Part shown: positions 8,290 through 16,682 of the stretch, piece after piece
Position numbering within the stretch: position 1 is the stretch's first letter
Layout: each line of letters opens with the position of its first letter
Assembly (NCBI GenBank): GCA_028697885.1
Contig: JAQVER010000043.1
Coordinates: 1-33,106, forward strand
Source of the DNA: Desulfocapsaceae bacterium
GTDB lineage: Bacteria > Desulfobacterota > Desulfobulbia > Desulfobulbales > Desulfocapsaceae
DNA length: 33,106 nt
Direction: 5' to 3'
Position numbers and translations under genes: made by a program
The notes under the pieces: generated by a model
What the model was told of the DNA's origin: nothing
The model's database searches: none
Seen by the model: only the letters and a program-made list of their open reading frames with translations

Positions 8290-9975
8290 TTATTTCCGCT
8301 TCCAGAGAAAGGCGGCGACAAAACCGGCAGAGTAAATACCTGCCATCACCAGTCCTATGGTACCCAGAGTGCCTAAAACGCCAGGGGCTCCGGATATTCG
8401 ATCAGCCAGAATAAGAATAGAGGAACCAACAATCAGTGCCGAGATGATCATGGAGATTCCTGTGAGTCGGCTGGAAGAATCCATCTTTTCAGCCAGATGA
8501 TCGATACGTTTTATCTCCAGGTTCAGGGTGAACTGGCTGTGTCGGAACTGATCAAGAAAGCGTTGGATATCCTGAGGCATGTTCTCCAGGAGATCGAGAT
8601 AACCGGACATACTTTTTTCCATTCGTTGACGGATGGCTGCGAAACCATAGCGTCTGGTGACAATCTCGCGTATCTGTGGCTCAACATGGGCCAGGACATC
8701 AAATTGCGGGTCGAAATACTCAGCCACACCTTCAATGGTGGTCAAGGCCTTGATCAAAAATAGCAGGTCAGACGGGCAGTGGACTTGATAACGCTGGAGC
8801 ATGGCAAAAAAATCTGACAGTAATTTGGTGATATCCAGATGTTGCAGGTCGGATTCCTGAAAGTGCGTGACGAATTGTTGCAGGTCGGAACGAAAATCAC
8901 GCCTGTCGGTGAGCAGCGGGTCAATATCAGTCAGTTCAATGGACACTCGGCACAGTTTTTCGATATCTCCCTTCATTACCCCGGCGACCAGATCGATCAA
9001 GTGCTCAGTTGTTCTTTTATCTAGTTGTCCGGTCATGCCGCAATCAATAAAACAGAGTTTGTTGCCTGGCAGTAGGAAAATATTTCCAGGGTGGGGATCG
9101 GCATGAAAAAAACCAAAACGCAGGCACTGCTTAAAGATGGCATCAGTGCCGCTGGCGACAATGGCTCTGCGCGTGTCAGCTCCCAATTGCTCCGGGCTTA
9201 CAGTGGAGAGCAGTCGACCATGGATCTCTTCCAGGGTCAGGACATTTCTGGTGCTGGCCTCCCAATAGACCTTGGGAAAGCAGATGTTGGGATCGTCTTG
9301 AAAGTAACGGCGCAGCCGTTCCGTAGATTGTCCTTCATGGATAAGGTTTACTTCTTTGGACAGTTCTCGTGAAAACTCCTTGGCCACGGCTATGGGACTG
9401 TAACCCAGGTTAGAAAAATATTGTTCAACAAACTGCGCCATACCTTCCAGTATGGCCATATCCTCTTCGATCAGTTGTCGATTTCCAGGGCGCAGGACTT
9501 TGATTACCACCTCGCTTCCATTAACCAGGGTGGCTCGATGCACCTGAGCCATGGAGGCTGCGGCCAATGCTGTCTGCTCAATGGAGGAGAAGAGAAGAGT
9601 GAGGCGGCCGGGAAACTCTTCAGCAAGGACTTTCTGGATCTCGGTATAGGGTACTTGTGGACAGTTATCCTGAAGTTGTTTAAATTCCTTCGCCCATTCC
9701 GGCGGGACTAGATCAGGTCTGGTGGATAAGAGTTGGCCCAGTTTGATGAAGGTGGGCCCGAGTTCCTCAAAGACCATCCGCATTCGTACTGGTCGGGAGA
9801 GTGTTGTTGCCTGAATCGGCGGCCCCGTCTGTTCTTCTTTTTTTATGCCGGGTAGCCAGCTATCAAATCCCAAATCAATAATAATCTCCCTGAAACCGAA
9901 CTTGGATAAGACCTTCAGAATCTCGGCCAGTCGCCGGGTGCTGCGGAGTTTTTGTTGAATAATAGGGATTTGCAT
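8290..9975 (-). CDS. ABC1/UbiB/AarF family kinase-like protein
   Basis: A protein of about 561 residues with the atypical kinase fold of the ABC1/UbiB/ADCK family. It shows FIKLGQ (the KxGQ motif), an Ala-rich loop AAASMAQVHRA, the ATP-site lysine in VVIKVLRPG, the catalytic-loop FHADPHPGN and a metal-binding FIDCGM (Cys in place of the usual Phe). The last 60 residues hold two hydrophobic segments, a likely membrane anchor. Family members support quinone synthesis or lipid homeostasis, but no ubi or men genes are near, so the pathway is open. I chose the ATG at 9975; a TTG at 10002 would add nine residues and has no ribosome-binding site. It converges with the TIM-like gene. Confidence 0.88.
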   Translation of the reverse strand: MQIPIIQQKLRSTRRLAEILKVLSKFGFREIIIDLGFDSWLPGIKKEEQTGPPIQATTLSRPVRMRMVFEELGPTFIKLGQLLSTRPDLVPPEWAKEFKQLQDNCPQVPYTEIQKVLAEEFPGRLTLLFSSIEQTALAAASMAQVHRATLVNGSEVVIKVLRPGNRQLIEEDMAILEGMAQFVEQYFSNLGYSPIAVAKEFSRELSKEVNLIHEGQSTERLRRYFQDDPNICFPKVYWEASTRNVLTLEEIHGRLLSTVSPEQLGADTRRAIVASGTDAIFKQCLRFGFFHADPHPGNIFLLPGNKLCFIDCGMTGQLDKRTTEHLIDLVAGVMKGDIEKLCRVSIELTDIDPLLTDRRDFRSDLQQFVTHFQESDLQHLDITKLLSDFFAMLQRYQVHCPSDLLFLIKALTTIEGVAEYFDPQFDVLAHVEPQIREIVTRRYGFAAIRQRMEKSMSGYLDLLENMPQDIQRFLDQFRHSQFTLNLEIKRIDHLAEKMDSSSRLTGISMIISALIVGSSILILADRISGAPGVLGTLGTIGLVMAGIYSAGFVAAFLWKRK

Positions 9976-10175
9976 TGGGATCTCAGCTTCTTCTATGCTC
10001 AATTGTTGATAGCGTTGTGAATATATCCCAAAGACTAGCCTGTGCTATATTCCTTGTCGCTGTAAACGTACTCAAGTATGGAGATCTTCCCGTCTTGTCT
10101 CTCTCTGTTTTCGCTAAACCATCTCAATCAAACCTGTTATGAAGTTCGGTAGGTTGCCATCTCCCTGGAAGATCA

Positions 10176-11060
10176 TCAGTCGAAGACATTGAGAAGAGTT
10201 CCATTTGCGAGGTCTGAACGCAGATCCGTCAGCCAGTTTTCGATATCTTCCTCTTGCCAGAGGAAATTGTAACGGCTCCATGAGAGAGTGCTTTCCGGGG
10301 TGAATTTATTGATGAGATCCAGGATCTCCTGGCCAGTTAGAGCTTCGTTGCGAAGAACATTGTGGCTGAGAATATCGGCCATCTGTACGATCAACGAAAA
10401 TTCGGTACTTATTGGAGCGGCCCCGGGGTGGTGGTGGTAGCCGGTGGAGGCACAAAGCTGTTCAGGAAAGAGCCAGCGATTCAGCAGGCGCATGCCGACA
10501 TCATCATGGCTGATCCCGAATATCTCCTCTTCTTCAGAAGAAAGAGAAAACGGCAGGTGCTCAGAGAGTTCAGGTATAGGGCTATAGTACTTGGGAAAGC
10601 TGATAAGCAGGATAAGTTTTCCTATATCGTGGATGAGTCCAGCGATGAAGAGTTGACTCGGAGAATATCCTGCAGTGTGCGTAGCGATAATCTTGGCTGC
10701 GAGTCCGCAGGTTAAAGAGTGTTGCCAGAGGGTGTCAATATCTTCTTTCTTCGTGTTTCTTAATTTCTGGAAAGAGTTAAAAACTGCCTGTGTCAAGATA
10801 ATGTTACGGATCTCCTGGAAACCGAGAACCACAACAGCTTCCTCGATGGAACATACTTTCCGTGGTCTGCCGAAGAAGGCAGAATTGGCTATCTTGAGGA
10901 TGGCGACACACATGGATTGATCAGGCAGGATGGCCTGCATAAGTTCATGAGCAGAACTTTCAGGGTTACCGGTAATCTCTAAGACCCGGATGACCGTGTT
11001 GGGAAGTGGAGGGAAGGAGTCTATCTGTTTGATAGCTGATGTGAGATTTAATTGGGGCAT
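10176..11060 (-). CDS. HDOD domain protein
   Basis: A 294-residue protein made almost entirely of an HDOD domain. It starts with IDSFPPLPNTVIRVLEI, followed by ILPDQSMCVAILKIANSAFF, a hallmark of HDOD proteins. A partial HD motif LIHDIGKLIL lies near the middle, then YHHHPG. HDOD domains are HD-like modules in signalling proteins, often linked to chemotaxis, motility, c-di-GMP output or stress; most are thought to be binding rather than catalytic. It begins 33 bases after the REC-GGDEF-HD-GYP gene on the same strand, so the two probably act together. No strong ribosome-binding site is seen before its ATG. Confidence 0.88.
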   Translation of the reverse strand: MPQLNLTSAIKQIDSFPPLPNTVIRVLEITGNPESSAHELMQAILPDQSMCVAILKIANSAFFGRPRKVCSIEEAVVVLGFQEIRNIILTQAVFNSFQKLRNTKKEDIDTLWQHSLTCGLAAKIIATHTAGYSPSQLFIAGLIHDIGKLILLISFPKYYSPIPELSEHLPFSLSSEEEEIFGISHDDVGMRLLNRWLFPEQLCASTGYHHHPGAAPISTEFSLIVQMADILSHNVLRNEALTGQEILDLINKFTPESTLSWSRYNFLWQEEDIENWLTDLRSDLANGTLLNVFD

Positions 11061-11093
11061 AATATGAGTTTGGCCTGTTTCGAGAGAGATCGG

Positions 11094-12794
11094 TCACTGA
11101 GTGTGGCCGGATGATTGAGAGGTTTTTTCTGCGACCAGCAATCTTGTTTGCAAGAGAAGCTCTTCATCTAGGGGGAACAATTTTTGTTCGTGCAGAATGT
11201 CGAGGGTCAATAATACCAGTGACGGATCCCATTGAGTGCCGGCCCCTCGGCCGAGTTCCCTCAAAATCTCGGCTGGGCTAAGACGATTCCGGTACGGCCG
11301 ATCAGAACTCATGGCCGCAAGCGCATCTGCCAGATTGAATATTCTGGAGGCAAGGGGAATTTCCTCTCTCGCCAGTCCCTCTGGATAACCGCTGCCGTCA
11401 TAATGTTCCCCCTGGCAGAGTAACATGTTACGTTCATTGGAAAAATAGTCAAAGTGTTGCGTAAGTTCGGCAAGCTTATATGGCAAATCATTGATTACTT
11501 GTCTGTCGTTATAACTAAATTTCTCTTTTTTGGAGAGTAACTCCCGGTGGAGCAGTAAGCGGAAACAGCTGTACAGCATGAGGGCATTGGAAAATGTTTC
11601 GAGAATACTCTTAGGAAGTCCCAGGCGCTCACAGAGCAGGTGGATGTACTGTGTGGCTTTTTCTGTATGTTCATCCCGGTGTTTGCCGGTGACATTTTGG
11701 GTCAGGATCTGGATAGAGGCAATGGAGCTGTCTTTGGTTTTTTCAAGGATCCGCTGCAGTGTCTCTTGCAATAAGGCAACAGTATCGATTTTCCCGTCTT
11801 TTATAATATGGTTCTGGTCGTAGACGATGACACGGTTACGTCCTTCGGATTTGGCTTGATATCTCGCTTGGTCAGCCATGTTGATAAACTCATCCTGATT
11901 TTTAGGATGATGTTCCAGCAAGGAAGCAATTCCAATAGACACGGTTACAGAACGACTGTGGTGACCGCTGGTGAACGGTTTGTCCGCACATGCCAGACGT
12001 AGTTTCTCTGCATGCTCCCAGCCCTTTGTTAGGTTTGTTTGAGGAAGAAGAACTATAAAGTCACTTCCCCCGAAACGAAAGCAGAGATCGTCACCCCGAG
12101 TATTTTGGGTGAGTCGTGCTGAAAATTCATTGAGAATGGAATCGCCAAAGAGCTGGCCGGATATCCTGTTTGTTTCATTGAAGTAATCAATGTCGATGAG
12201 GAGCATGGTCAGATCGGTGTTCTGAGTTCTGGCCTTGAGTATCTCTTTTTCGAGTGCCTGGTTCAGATGTCTACGGTTAAAAAGTCCGGTCAGTCCATCT
12301 CGTACTGACAGCATATTCAGGTAATACTCCTGCTGTTCCAGGGATTGTTGGTATTGGTGATTTTTGTTTTTCTGATCCAGTAACGCTTCTTGGCTGGAGA
12401 GCAGCTTCTGCTTCAAGTGGTGGATATGGAGCAGGGTATGAATTTTACCCAGCAGGAGAGACGGACTGAGCGGTGGAGAAATATAATCAATATATGCTCC
12501 CTGTTGCCCGGTAGCGCAGCTGGAAAGATTTTCTTCCGGGGAGACAATATGCAGTATGGATGTGGCAGGAGAGAGTGAAAACGGGTGCAACTCATTTATT
12601 GCCGGCATAGTCTCATCGAGGATGAGGAGAGAAAAATCATGTTCTTGGCAAAGGTGCTGTATCTCGGTCGTATCAGTGGCCTGAAAAATTTCGGCAGCGA
12701 TCTCAGTCTGCAGGCTCCGTACTGTTTCTGCAAGGACAGAGTTATCCTTATGGTGTGATCCTGCCAGTAGAATTTTAACAGTCATGGCAGTCAT
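11094..12794 (-). CDS. REC-GGDEF-HD-GYP protein with deviations in all three modules
   Basis: A 566-residue signalling protein. Residues 5-125 form a receiver domain with the acceptor-type Asp60 (LLILDETMP), but the acidic pair after strand 1 and the conserved Lys (here YISPPLS) are missing. A coiled-coil linker leads to a GGDEF domain (about 160-325) with DGLTGLFNRR and DIDYFN, whose active-site motif reads GGSDF. Residues 365-530 resemble an HD-GYP domain with DGSGYP and SDRPYR, but the HDIGK site is replaced by YSCFRLL. Such proteins usually make or break c-di-GMP; this one may bind ligand or partners instead. It lies upstream of the HDOD gene on the same strand. ATG starts at 12794 and 12785 are both possible. 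Confidence 0.88.
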   Translation of the reverse strand: MTAMTVKILLAGSHHKDNSVLAETVRSLQTEIAAEIFQATDTTEIQHLCQEHDFSLLILDETMPAINELHPFSLSPATSILHIVSPEENLSSCATGQQGAYIDYISPPLSPSLLLGKIHTLLHIHHLKQKLLSSQEALLDQKNKNHQYQQSLEQQEYYLNMLSVRDGLTGLFNRRHLNQALEKEILKARTQNTDLTMLLIDIDYFNETNRISGQLFGDSILNEFSARLTQNTRGDDLCFRFGGSDFIVLLPQTNLTKGWEHAEKLRLACADKPFTSGHHSRSVTVSIGIASLLEHHPKNQDEFINMADQARYQAKSEGRNRVIVYDQNHIIKDGKIDTVALLQETLQRILEKTKDSSIASIQILTQNVTGKHRDEHTEKATQYIHLLCERLGLPKSILETFSNALMLYSCFRLLLHRELLSKKEKFSYNDRQVINDLPYKLAELTQHFDYFSNERNMLLCQGEHYDGSGYPEGLAREEIPLASRIFNLADALAAMSSDRPYRNRLSPAEILRELGRGAGTQWDPSLVLLTLDILHEQKLFPLDEELLLQTRLLVAEKTSQSSGHTQ

Positions 12795-12827
12795 TTAAGG
12801 AGAGAGTGTCTTTTGGGTGCTGAAAAA

Positions 12828-13547
12828 TCATAACTTTTTGGGGTCGAACTCAGGCTGTCTGGAAAAGGCTGTGTCTATAAGTTCTTGCAGTTCCTTTTTT
12901 ATTTCCTTAGCTGGAGGGATCAGTGAGAGGATCGGCAGGATTTTTTCAACGGGTTGAGGGGGTTGGATGCGCATTTTCTGCTCCATGGTGATAACGTTAT
13001 CGGTGTCAATAGCGCCTGCCATAGGGCCGGAACTGCCAGGAGTTTCCCCGTCCATGCCACGGAGAAAAAGCATAATGCCGCTGATATCATTTTTTTGGTA
13101 AAAGAGATTGATTTCTTCCTTGATAGTCTCCTGGTCTTCGGCCAGATCAAGAATATTCTGCCGATAGTCGGCAACATGTTTTTCCAGAGAGTCGTAAATG
13201 TCAAAAAACATATTTTGAAAGCGCCATTTTCGGGTAAGGCCATGGACGGGGATATCTTTCAGCACCCGTTTTCTGATAGTGGGTGACATGGTAATGTATT
13301 GATCATAAAAAAGAACCTTGCCCAACCCGGTGATCTTGAACAGATCATCAATCAGGGCGTTGTCTCTCAGCAGAACATAGAGGCGAACAAGATCGAAACC
13401 AATCTTGTCTTCCAGATCCAGCGCCGAGGCTATAATGTTTTGTTGATATGCATTGGTATCCTCTTCAATGATCTTGCGAAACCCAAAGTAACGATCTGCA
13501 AGTTCTTTCTTGACCTCAAAGGCCAAGGTTGAATTTAGATCCAACAT
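12828..13547 (-). CDS. Hypothetical protein, 239 aa
   Basis: I do not recognise this family. The protein is mostly helical in appearance, without signal peptide or membrane segment. Charged and aromatic residues alternate around GFDLVRLYVLLRDNALIDDL and YDSLEKHVADYRQNIL. A Gly/Ser/Pro-rich linker near residue 170 separates a short C-terminal part rich in Pro and Lys. The ATG at 13547 has an AAGGTG ribosome-binding site 5 bases upstream and lies below two good promoter matches. The longer open frame to 13643 would start inside these promoters. The signalling gene downstream begins only 33 bases after this stop, so a shared transcript and a signalling-related role are plausible but unproven. 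Confidence 0.7.
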   Translation of the reverse strand: MLDLNSTLAFEVKKELADRYFGFRKIIEEDTNAYQQNIIASALDLEDKIGFDLVRLYVLLRDNALIDDLFKITGLGKVLFYDQYITMSPTIRKRVLKDIPVHGLTRKWRFQNMFFDIYDSLEKHVADYRQNILDLAEDQETIKEEINLFYQKNDISGIMLFLRGMDGETPGSSGPMAGAIDTDNVITMEQKMRIQPPQPVEKILPILSLIPPAKEIKKELQELIDTAFSRQPEFDPKKL

Positions 13548-13575
13548 GGAGTCACCTTGTATGCGTAGGATTATT

Positions 13576-13643
13576 CTATAATAAGAAACCTCTGCTTTTG
13601 TCCAGAGCTGTTTTATTATAGCGGCTTCAGTTGCCAGATGCAA
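13576..13643 (-). promoter_or_regulatory. Tandem sigma-70-type promoters
   Basis: Two promoter matches sit on the minus strand upstream of the 239-aa gene. The first has TTGCAT at 13638-13643 and a perfect TATAAT at 13615-13620, 17 bases apart. The second has TGGACA at 13599-13604 and TTATAG at 13576-13581, also 17 bases apart. They would give leaders of about 20-60 nt to the ATG at 13547, and could drive the following signalling genes too. Confidence 0.5.
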
Positions 13644-13805
13644 TACTTCTGGACGCTCTCAAGGAGCGTTAGAAATAGTGACCTTTTCTTTCAACGTGGG
13701 GAATGAGATGAGGTGCTGATGGCGAAATGCTGAGAATTTGGTTCTTGCGGCTTTGCTTATACGATTCTTGCCATGGAAATGGTTCGGTTTTTTCGTGTCA
13801 GTGGC

Positions 13806-14723
13806 TTAAAATCGTTGTATTTTCCTGGCCTCGGCAAAAATGAGGTTGGGCTCAATCTGCTGGCGGTTCAGGACGGTGAGTGGATCGATGGCGGCGTTCT
13901 GGCGATGGATCTCCAGATGGAGATGGGGGCCGGTTGTCATGCCCGTTTCACCAACCTGGCCGATGGTTTGTTCCGAGCTGATTTGTTCCCCCTTACGCAC
14001 TGAAAGTTTGGAAAGATGGGCGTAAATGGACGTCAGGCCATTCCCATGATCAATCTCGATCATCTGGCCATAACCACCATTATTGCCGGAAAAAGTGACT
14101 GTCCCGGAGCTCAGTGGTTTGACCGGGGTGCCGGTGGGTTGGCTGATGTCAATCCCATTATGATGCAGTGCTTCACCCAGAACAGGATGGTTGCGCATGC
14201 CGAACAGGGAGGTTATTTTTCCAACAACGGGAGATTGGAATGTGGTGTCCGGCCGAAGTTCAGATGCGGAGCTTGATGCCGGTCCGGATAACTGGTCAAA
14301 GATCGGGGGGAATGCCAACTCAGCTATCGGTTCAGAAGCTGATTCAGATAGCGGCTGACGAATGCTGGAGAGATCAATCTGCTGTCCCGGGAAAAGGGTG
14401 TCCGGACTCATCAGATGATTCTGCTCGGCGATCTGGTTCACCATGTTATACAGATCATTCCTAGACTGATTGATACCAAGTCTCTTTGATTCTGTGGCAA
14501 CAATCTCGGATAAGGTATCGCCTTGCTGAATAGTATAGTTTTTGTCAGATGTGATAGGGGCTTGTGCTGCTGGGAGTGTTTTGTCTTTTTGCAGCTTGGT
14601 GGCCTTTGCAAGTATATCCTGAAATTGTCGAGCAGGCGGGCTCTGAGCAGTGGTTGATGTGGACGCCTTCCTTCCCCGGTTCGTGAGAGGGATAGCTATT
14701 TCCGGAACAACGATACCGCTCAT
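13806..14723 (-). CDS. LysM and M23 metallopeptidase, no signal peptide
   Basis: A 305-residue protein. A LysM peptidoglycan-binding module (YTIQQGDTLSEIV, about residues 62-118) is followed by a Pro/Ser-rich linker and an M23 (LytM-type) domain (about 165-295). The zinc ligands of the M23 fold are present: HNGID (His188, Asp192) and HLHLE (His267, His269). An active glycyl or DD-endopeptidase on peptidoglycan is therefore likely. The N-terminus (MSGIVVPEIAIPL, then FQDILAKAT) is not a Sec signal. It resembles N-termini of flagellar-export substrates, so export by a flagellar or unusual route is an inference. The ribosome-binding site AGAGG lies 9 bases before the ATG. Confidence 0.87.
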   Translation of the reverse strand: MSGIVVPEIAIPLTNRGRKASTSTTAQSPPARQFQDILAKATKLQKDKTLPAAQAPITSDKNYTIQQGDTLSEIVATESKRLGINQSRNDLYNMVNQIAEQNHLMSPDTLFPGQQIDLSSIRQPLSESASEPIAELAFPPIFDQLSGPASSSASELRPDTTFQSPVVGKITSLFGMRNHPVLGEALHHNGIDISQPTGTPVKPLSSGTVTFSGNNGGYGQMIEIDHGNGLTSIYAHLSKLSVRKGEQISSEQTIGQVGETGMTTGPHLHLEIHRQNAAIDPLTVLNRQQIEPNLIFAEARKIQRF

Positions 14724-14883
14724 ATCAACTTGCCTCTTGGTTTCCTGGATTTAGATCCCCGTTTCCAGTGGTTGTGTTGAGTGGTGGCAACCATGCAAAG
14801 AGGGTGTCGGTCCGATAACAGAATTTGTATACTATATATTAATCGGTCATATTGAGCTAATCTTTATTTAAAAGTATTGTTAC

Positions 14884-15465
14884 TCAGGCTTTCTTGCAAA
14901 ATCCTGCGAAAATTGTCTGTAGCAATTGTTCATCAATTTCCGCCATCAAGCGTTCTTCATATTCGTCATAATTGTCTGGTTGTTCTCTCCTGGCCTCCAT
15001 ATCATTTTTTTGCTGCTCTTTCATGCTCATCAGAGGAACGGGGGTGGATTCGATCACATCCTGGTAGTCGCGGTTGTTTTCTATCCAGCGCTGACAATCG
15101 TCGTGGCTGCCGATATAGGTGAATATCAGCCGGTTGTCCCGTTTCAGGGCGATGAGCCGGAATCCGCAAGACAGGTCATATTTACGGCAATCATTGAGGC
15201 GTAATTCTCCGTGGCGGGTACGTTTGCATTCCGCTTCCTCATGCAGAGGATTAGCCTGCAGATCAGTAAGGATCTGTTTGGCCCGATCTGCAACAATGCG
15301 TTCGTTTTTTCCGGCTCTGGCCATGTAAGCCATTCGTTTGGAAAATTTTCGGGTTTGGTGAATTGCGATGGAAGTTTTTCCCACGACTGCATCCCTGTCT
15401 TGTTTCTCCTGGATCTGACCTTCGGGGCAGGTCGTTCCTTCAAATAGTGTCGTTGTGATTTTCAT
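14884..15465 (-). CDS. RelE-fold toxin-like protein with extra termini
   Basis: A 193-residue protein. The centre (about residues 70-135) matches a RelE/ParE-like family that carries RLNDCRKYDLSCGFRLIAL, a strand LIFTYIGSHDDC and RWIENNR. Such domains are known as ribosome-dependent or free mRNA endonucleases in toxin-antitoxin pairs. Here the domain has about 70 residues before it and 60 acidic, Glu-rich residues after it, and no small antitoxin gene lies next to it. The acidic tail could play an inhibitory part, but that is speculation. I chose the ATG at 15465; the longer frame to 15564 would overlap the hesB-like gene. Confidence 0.6.
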   Translation of the reverse strand: MKITTTLFEGTTCPEGQIQEKQDRDAVVGKTSIAIHQTRKFSKRMAYMARAGKNERIVADRAKQILTDLQANPLHEEAECKRTRHGELRLNDCRKYDLSCGFRLIALKRDNRLIFTYIGSHDDCQRWIENNRDYQDVIESTPVPLMSMKEQQKNDMEARREQPDNYDEYEERLMAEIDEQLLQTIFAGFCKKA

Positions 15466-15483
15466 CTGCCTGTCAATTGCTTT

Positions 15484-15518
15484 TTTTCCTGCCAAGGGTG
15501 GTGGCCAAGGCAGGAAAA
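15484..15518. other. 10-bp stem-loop between hesB-like and RelE-like genes
   Basis: Arms 15484-15493 and 15509-15518 pair perfectly over 10 bp with a 15-nt loop. It lies just after the stop of the hesB-like gene and just before the RelE-like start on the minus strand. The U-tract expected of an intrinsic terminator on the minus strand is absent, so it may be a partial terminator or a processing site. Confidence 0.4.
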
Positions 15519-15536
15519 TTTTATTGTTGGTTTGGT

Positions 15537-15896
15537 TCAGCAGCCGCAGGAACCACTGGAACAAGAACCGGAAGAGCAGGAGCCCCCACGACCCAGTTTG
15601 TTCTCGGAGCTTACCAGGAAACCACCACTGCCACTATCGCCACCGCAACCGCAGCTGGAAGGCTTGATGTAATCGATCTTAATGGCACCGGTGGTGGCGA
15701 ACATTCCGTTATCAACCAGAAAGGTGACCCCGTCTTCTTCAAACACTTTGTCAGAGTCGTTTTTTTCATCCAGTCCCAGACCCAGGCTTGTCCCGGAACA
15801 GCTGCTCTGCATGATCACCCGGATGGCTGAGTTAATGTTGTTTGTTGCCAGATATTCTTTGACGTTTTTAACCGCTGATTCTGTTACTTCAAGCAT
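15537..15896 (-). CDS. HesB/IscA-like protein with Cys-rich tail
   Basis: A 119-residue protein of the HesB/IscA family of iron-sulfur carriers. It begins MLEVTESAVKNVKEYLA and has the family Cys in MQSSCSGTSLGLGLDE (Cys33). The second cysteine pair appears as SSCGCGG near residue 82. An unusual tail follows, rich in Gly, Ser and Cys (GSCSSGSCSSGSCGC), giving extra possible metal ligands. The strong ribosome-binding site AAGGAG sits 7 bases before the ATG. It follows mvhD on the same strand and fits an iron-sulfur delivery or redox role near hdrA and mvhD. The stop is TGA directly after the last Cys; I see no close downstream hairpin that would make it a selenocysteine codon. Confidence 0.85.
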   Translation of the reverse strand: MLEVTESAVKNVKEYLATNNINSAIRVIMQSSCSGTSLGLGLDEKNDSDKVFEEDGVTFLVDNGMFATTGAIKIDYIKPSSCGCGGDSGSGGFLVSSENKLGRGGSCSSGSCSSGSCGC

Positions 15897-15987
15897 GGTG
15901 TTCTCCTTTTTATTGTTGTGATGGGCTCATCCCACCAATGCATTTCAGGAAGAATTCTCAATTAAATCCTTCCCGCTGTAAATTTAG

Positions 15988-16014
15988 TAAGCCAGGCATT
16001 CTGTGGCCTGCTTA
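15988..16014 (-). terminator. Hairpin overlapping the mvhD stop
   Basis: On the minus strand the mvhD stop codon is the first part of a bulged hairpin (16006-16014 pairing with 15988-15997, one unpaired C). A weak A/T-rich run follows. It may end most hdrA-selC-mvhD transcripts and leave reduced read-through into the hesB-like gene. Confidence 0.4.
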
Positions 16015-16620
16015 TAGGGGAGACTCTCCTATAAGCTCGGTCAAGACCTTGTCGCACTTGTCATGCACCAGTCCGGCAATGGTTGGGCGTGAGAAATCTG
16101 CACCCTTCATCATCTCTTTGGAGGCGCTGATCAGGTTCATTCTGAGCTTGCGATCTTTGGCTGTGGCAGCCGCCAGGGCAAGTTTTTCGCGCAATACCGT
16201 TGAGTCGATGCCTTCGCTTGTCCCCAGAGGCCCCAGGGTTGCGGCATGTTCCGTGAACTTGGTGATGATCTTGACAAAATTCGGACCTTCTGCGGCCGAG
16301 GCCCATTCGATAAGGAACCGCCGTTTGTTTATTCCCAACCGCGCCAGGGTCTCATGGACCAGGGCGGCGGTGACCAGGGCATGGTAGTTACCATCCTGAT
16401 AGTGGCACTCTCCCGGATGGCAGCCGCCGACAAAGATGGCATCGGCACCTTGGGCCAGTCCTTCCAGGGGAAAGGAGGGGTCGAGGCGGCCGGAGCACAT
16501 CATGCGGATGACCCGGAGATTGGGAGGGTACTGGTAGCGACCCACCCCTGCTGAATCGGCAGCGGTGTAGCAGCACCAGTTGCAGAGGAAACCAAGAATT
16601 TTTGGTTGATAATTTGACAT
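16012..16620 (-). CDS. mvhD: MvhD/FrhD-type hydrogenase iron-sulfur subunit
   Basis: A 202-residue protein of the MvhD/FlpD family. It has LGFLCNWCCYTAAD at the N-terminus, RVIRMMCSGR near residue 40 and VGGCHPGECHYQDGN near residue 65, which bind the [2Fe-2S] cluster. MvhD passes electrons from a hydrogenase or another dehydrogenase to the HdrA flavin in electron-bifurcating complexes. All metal-binding positions are Cys here, although some relatives use selenocysteine at such sites. The ATG at 16620 has a GGAG ribosome-binding site 8 bases upstream; a longer frame to 16710 would run through selC and is rejected. It lies downstream of hdrA, separated only by selC. Confidence 0.9.
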   Translation of the reverse strand: MSNYQPKILGFLCNWCCYTAADSAGVGRYQYPPNLRVIRMMCSGRLDPSFPLEGLAQGADAIFVGGCHPGECHYQDGNYHALVTAALVHETLARLGINKRRFLIEWASAAEGPNFVKIITKFTEHAATLGPLGTSEGIDSTVLREKLALAAATAKDRKLRMNLISASKEMMKGADFSRPTIAGLVHDKCDKVLTELIGESPL

Positions 16621-16682
16621 AGCGTGCTCCAAATACGAAAAACTTTTCAATCCGAAAAGTCGTCGTTGTTGTTTATGAATAG

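Noticed and set aside
13653..13669. Short hairpin as a terminator between the M23 and 239-aa genes
   Set aside because: Six-bp stem without a U-tract on either strand.
15505..15540. The TGA ending the hesB-like gene as a possible selenocysteine codon
   Set aside because: It follows a natural Cys tail, the read-through frame has no family match, and the next hairpin begins about 20 nt downstream, too far for a typical bacterial SECIS.
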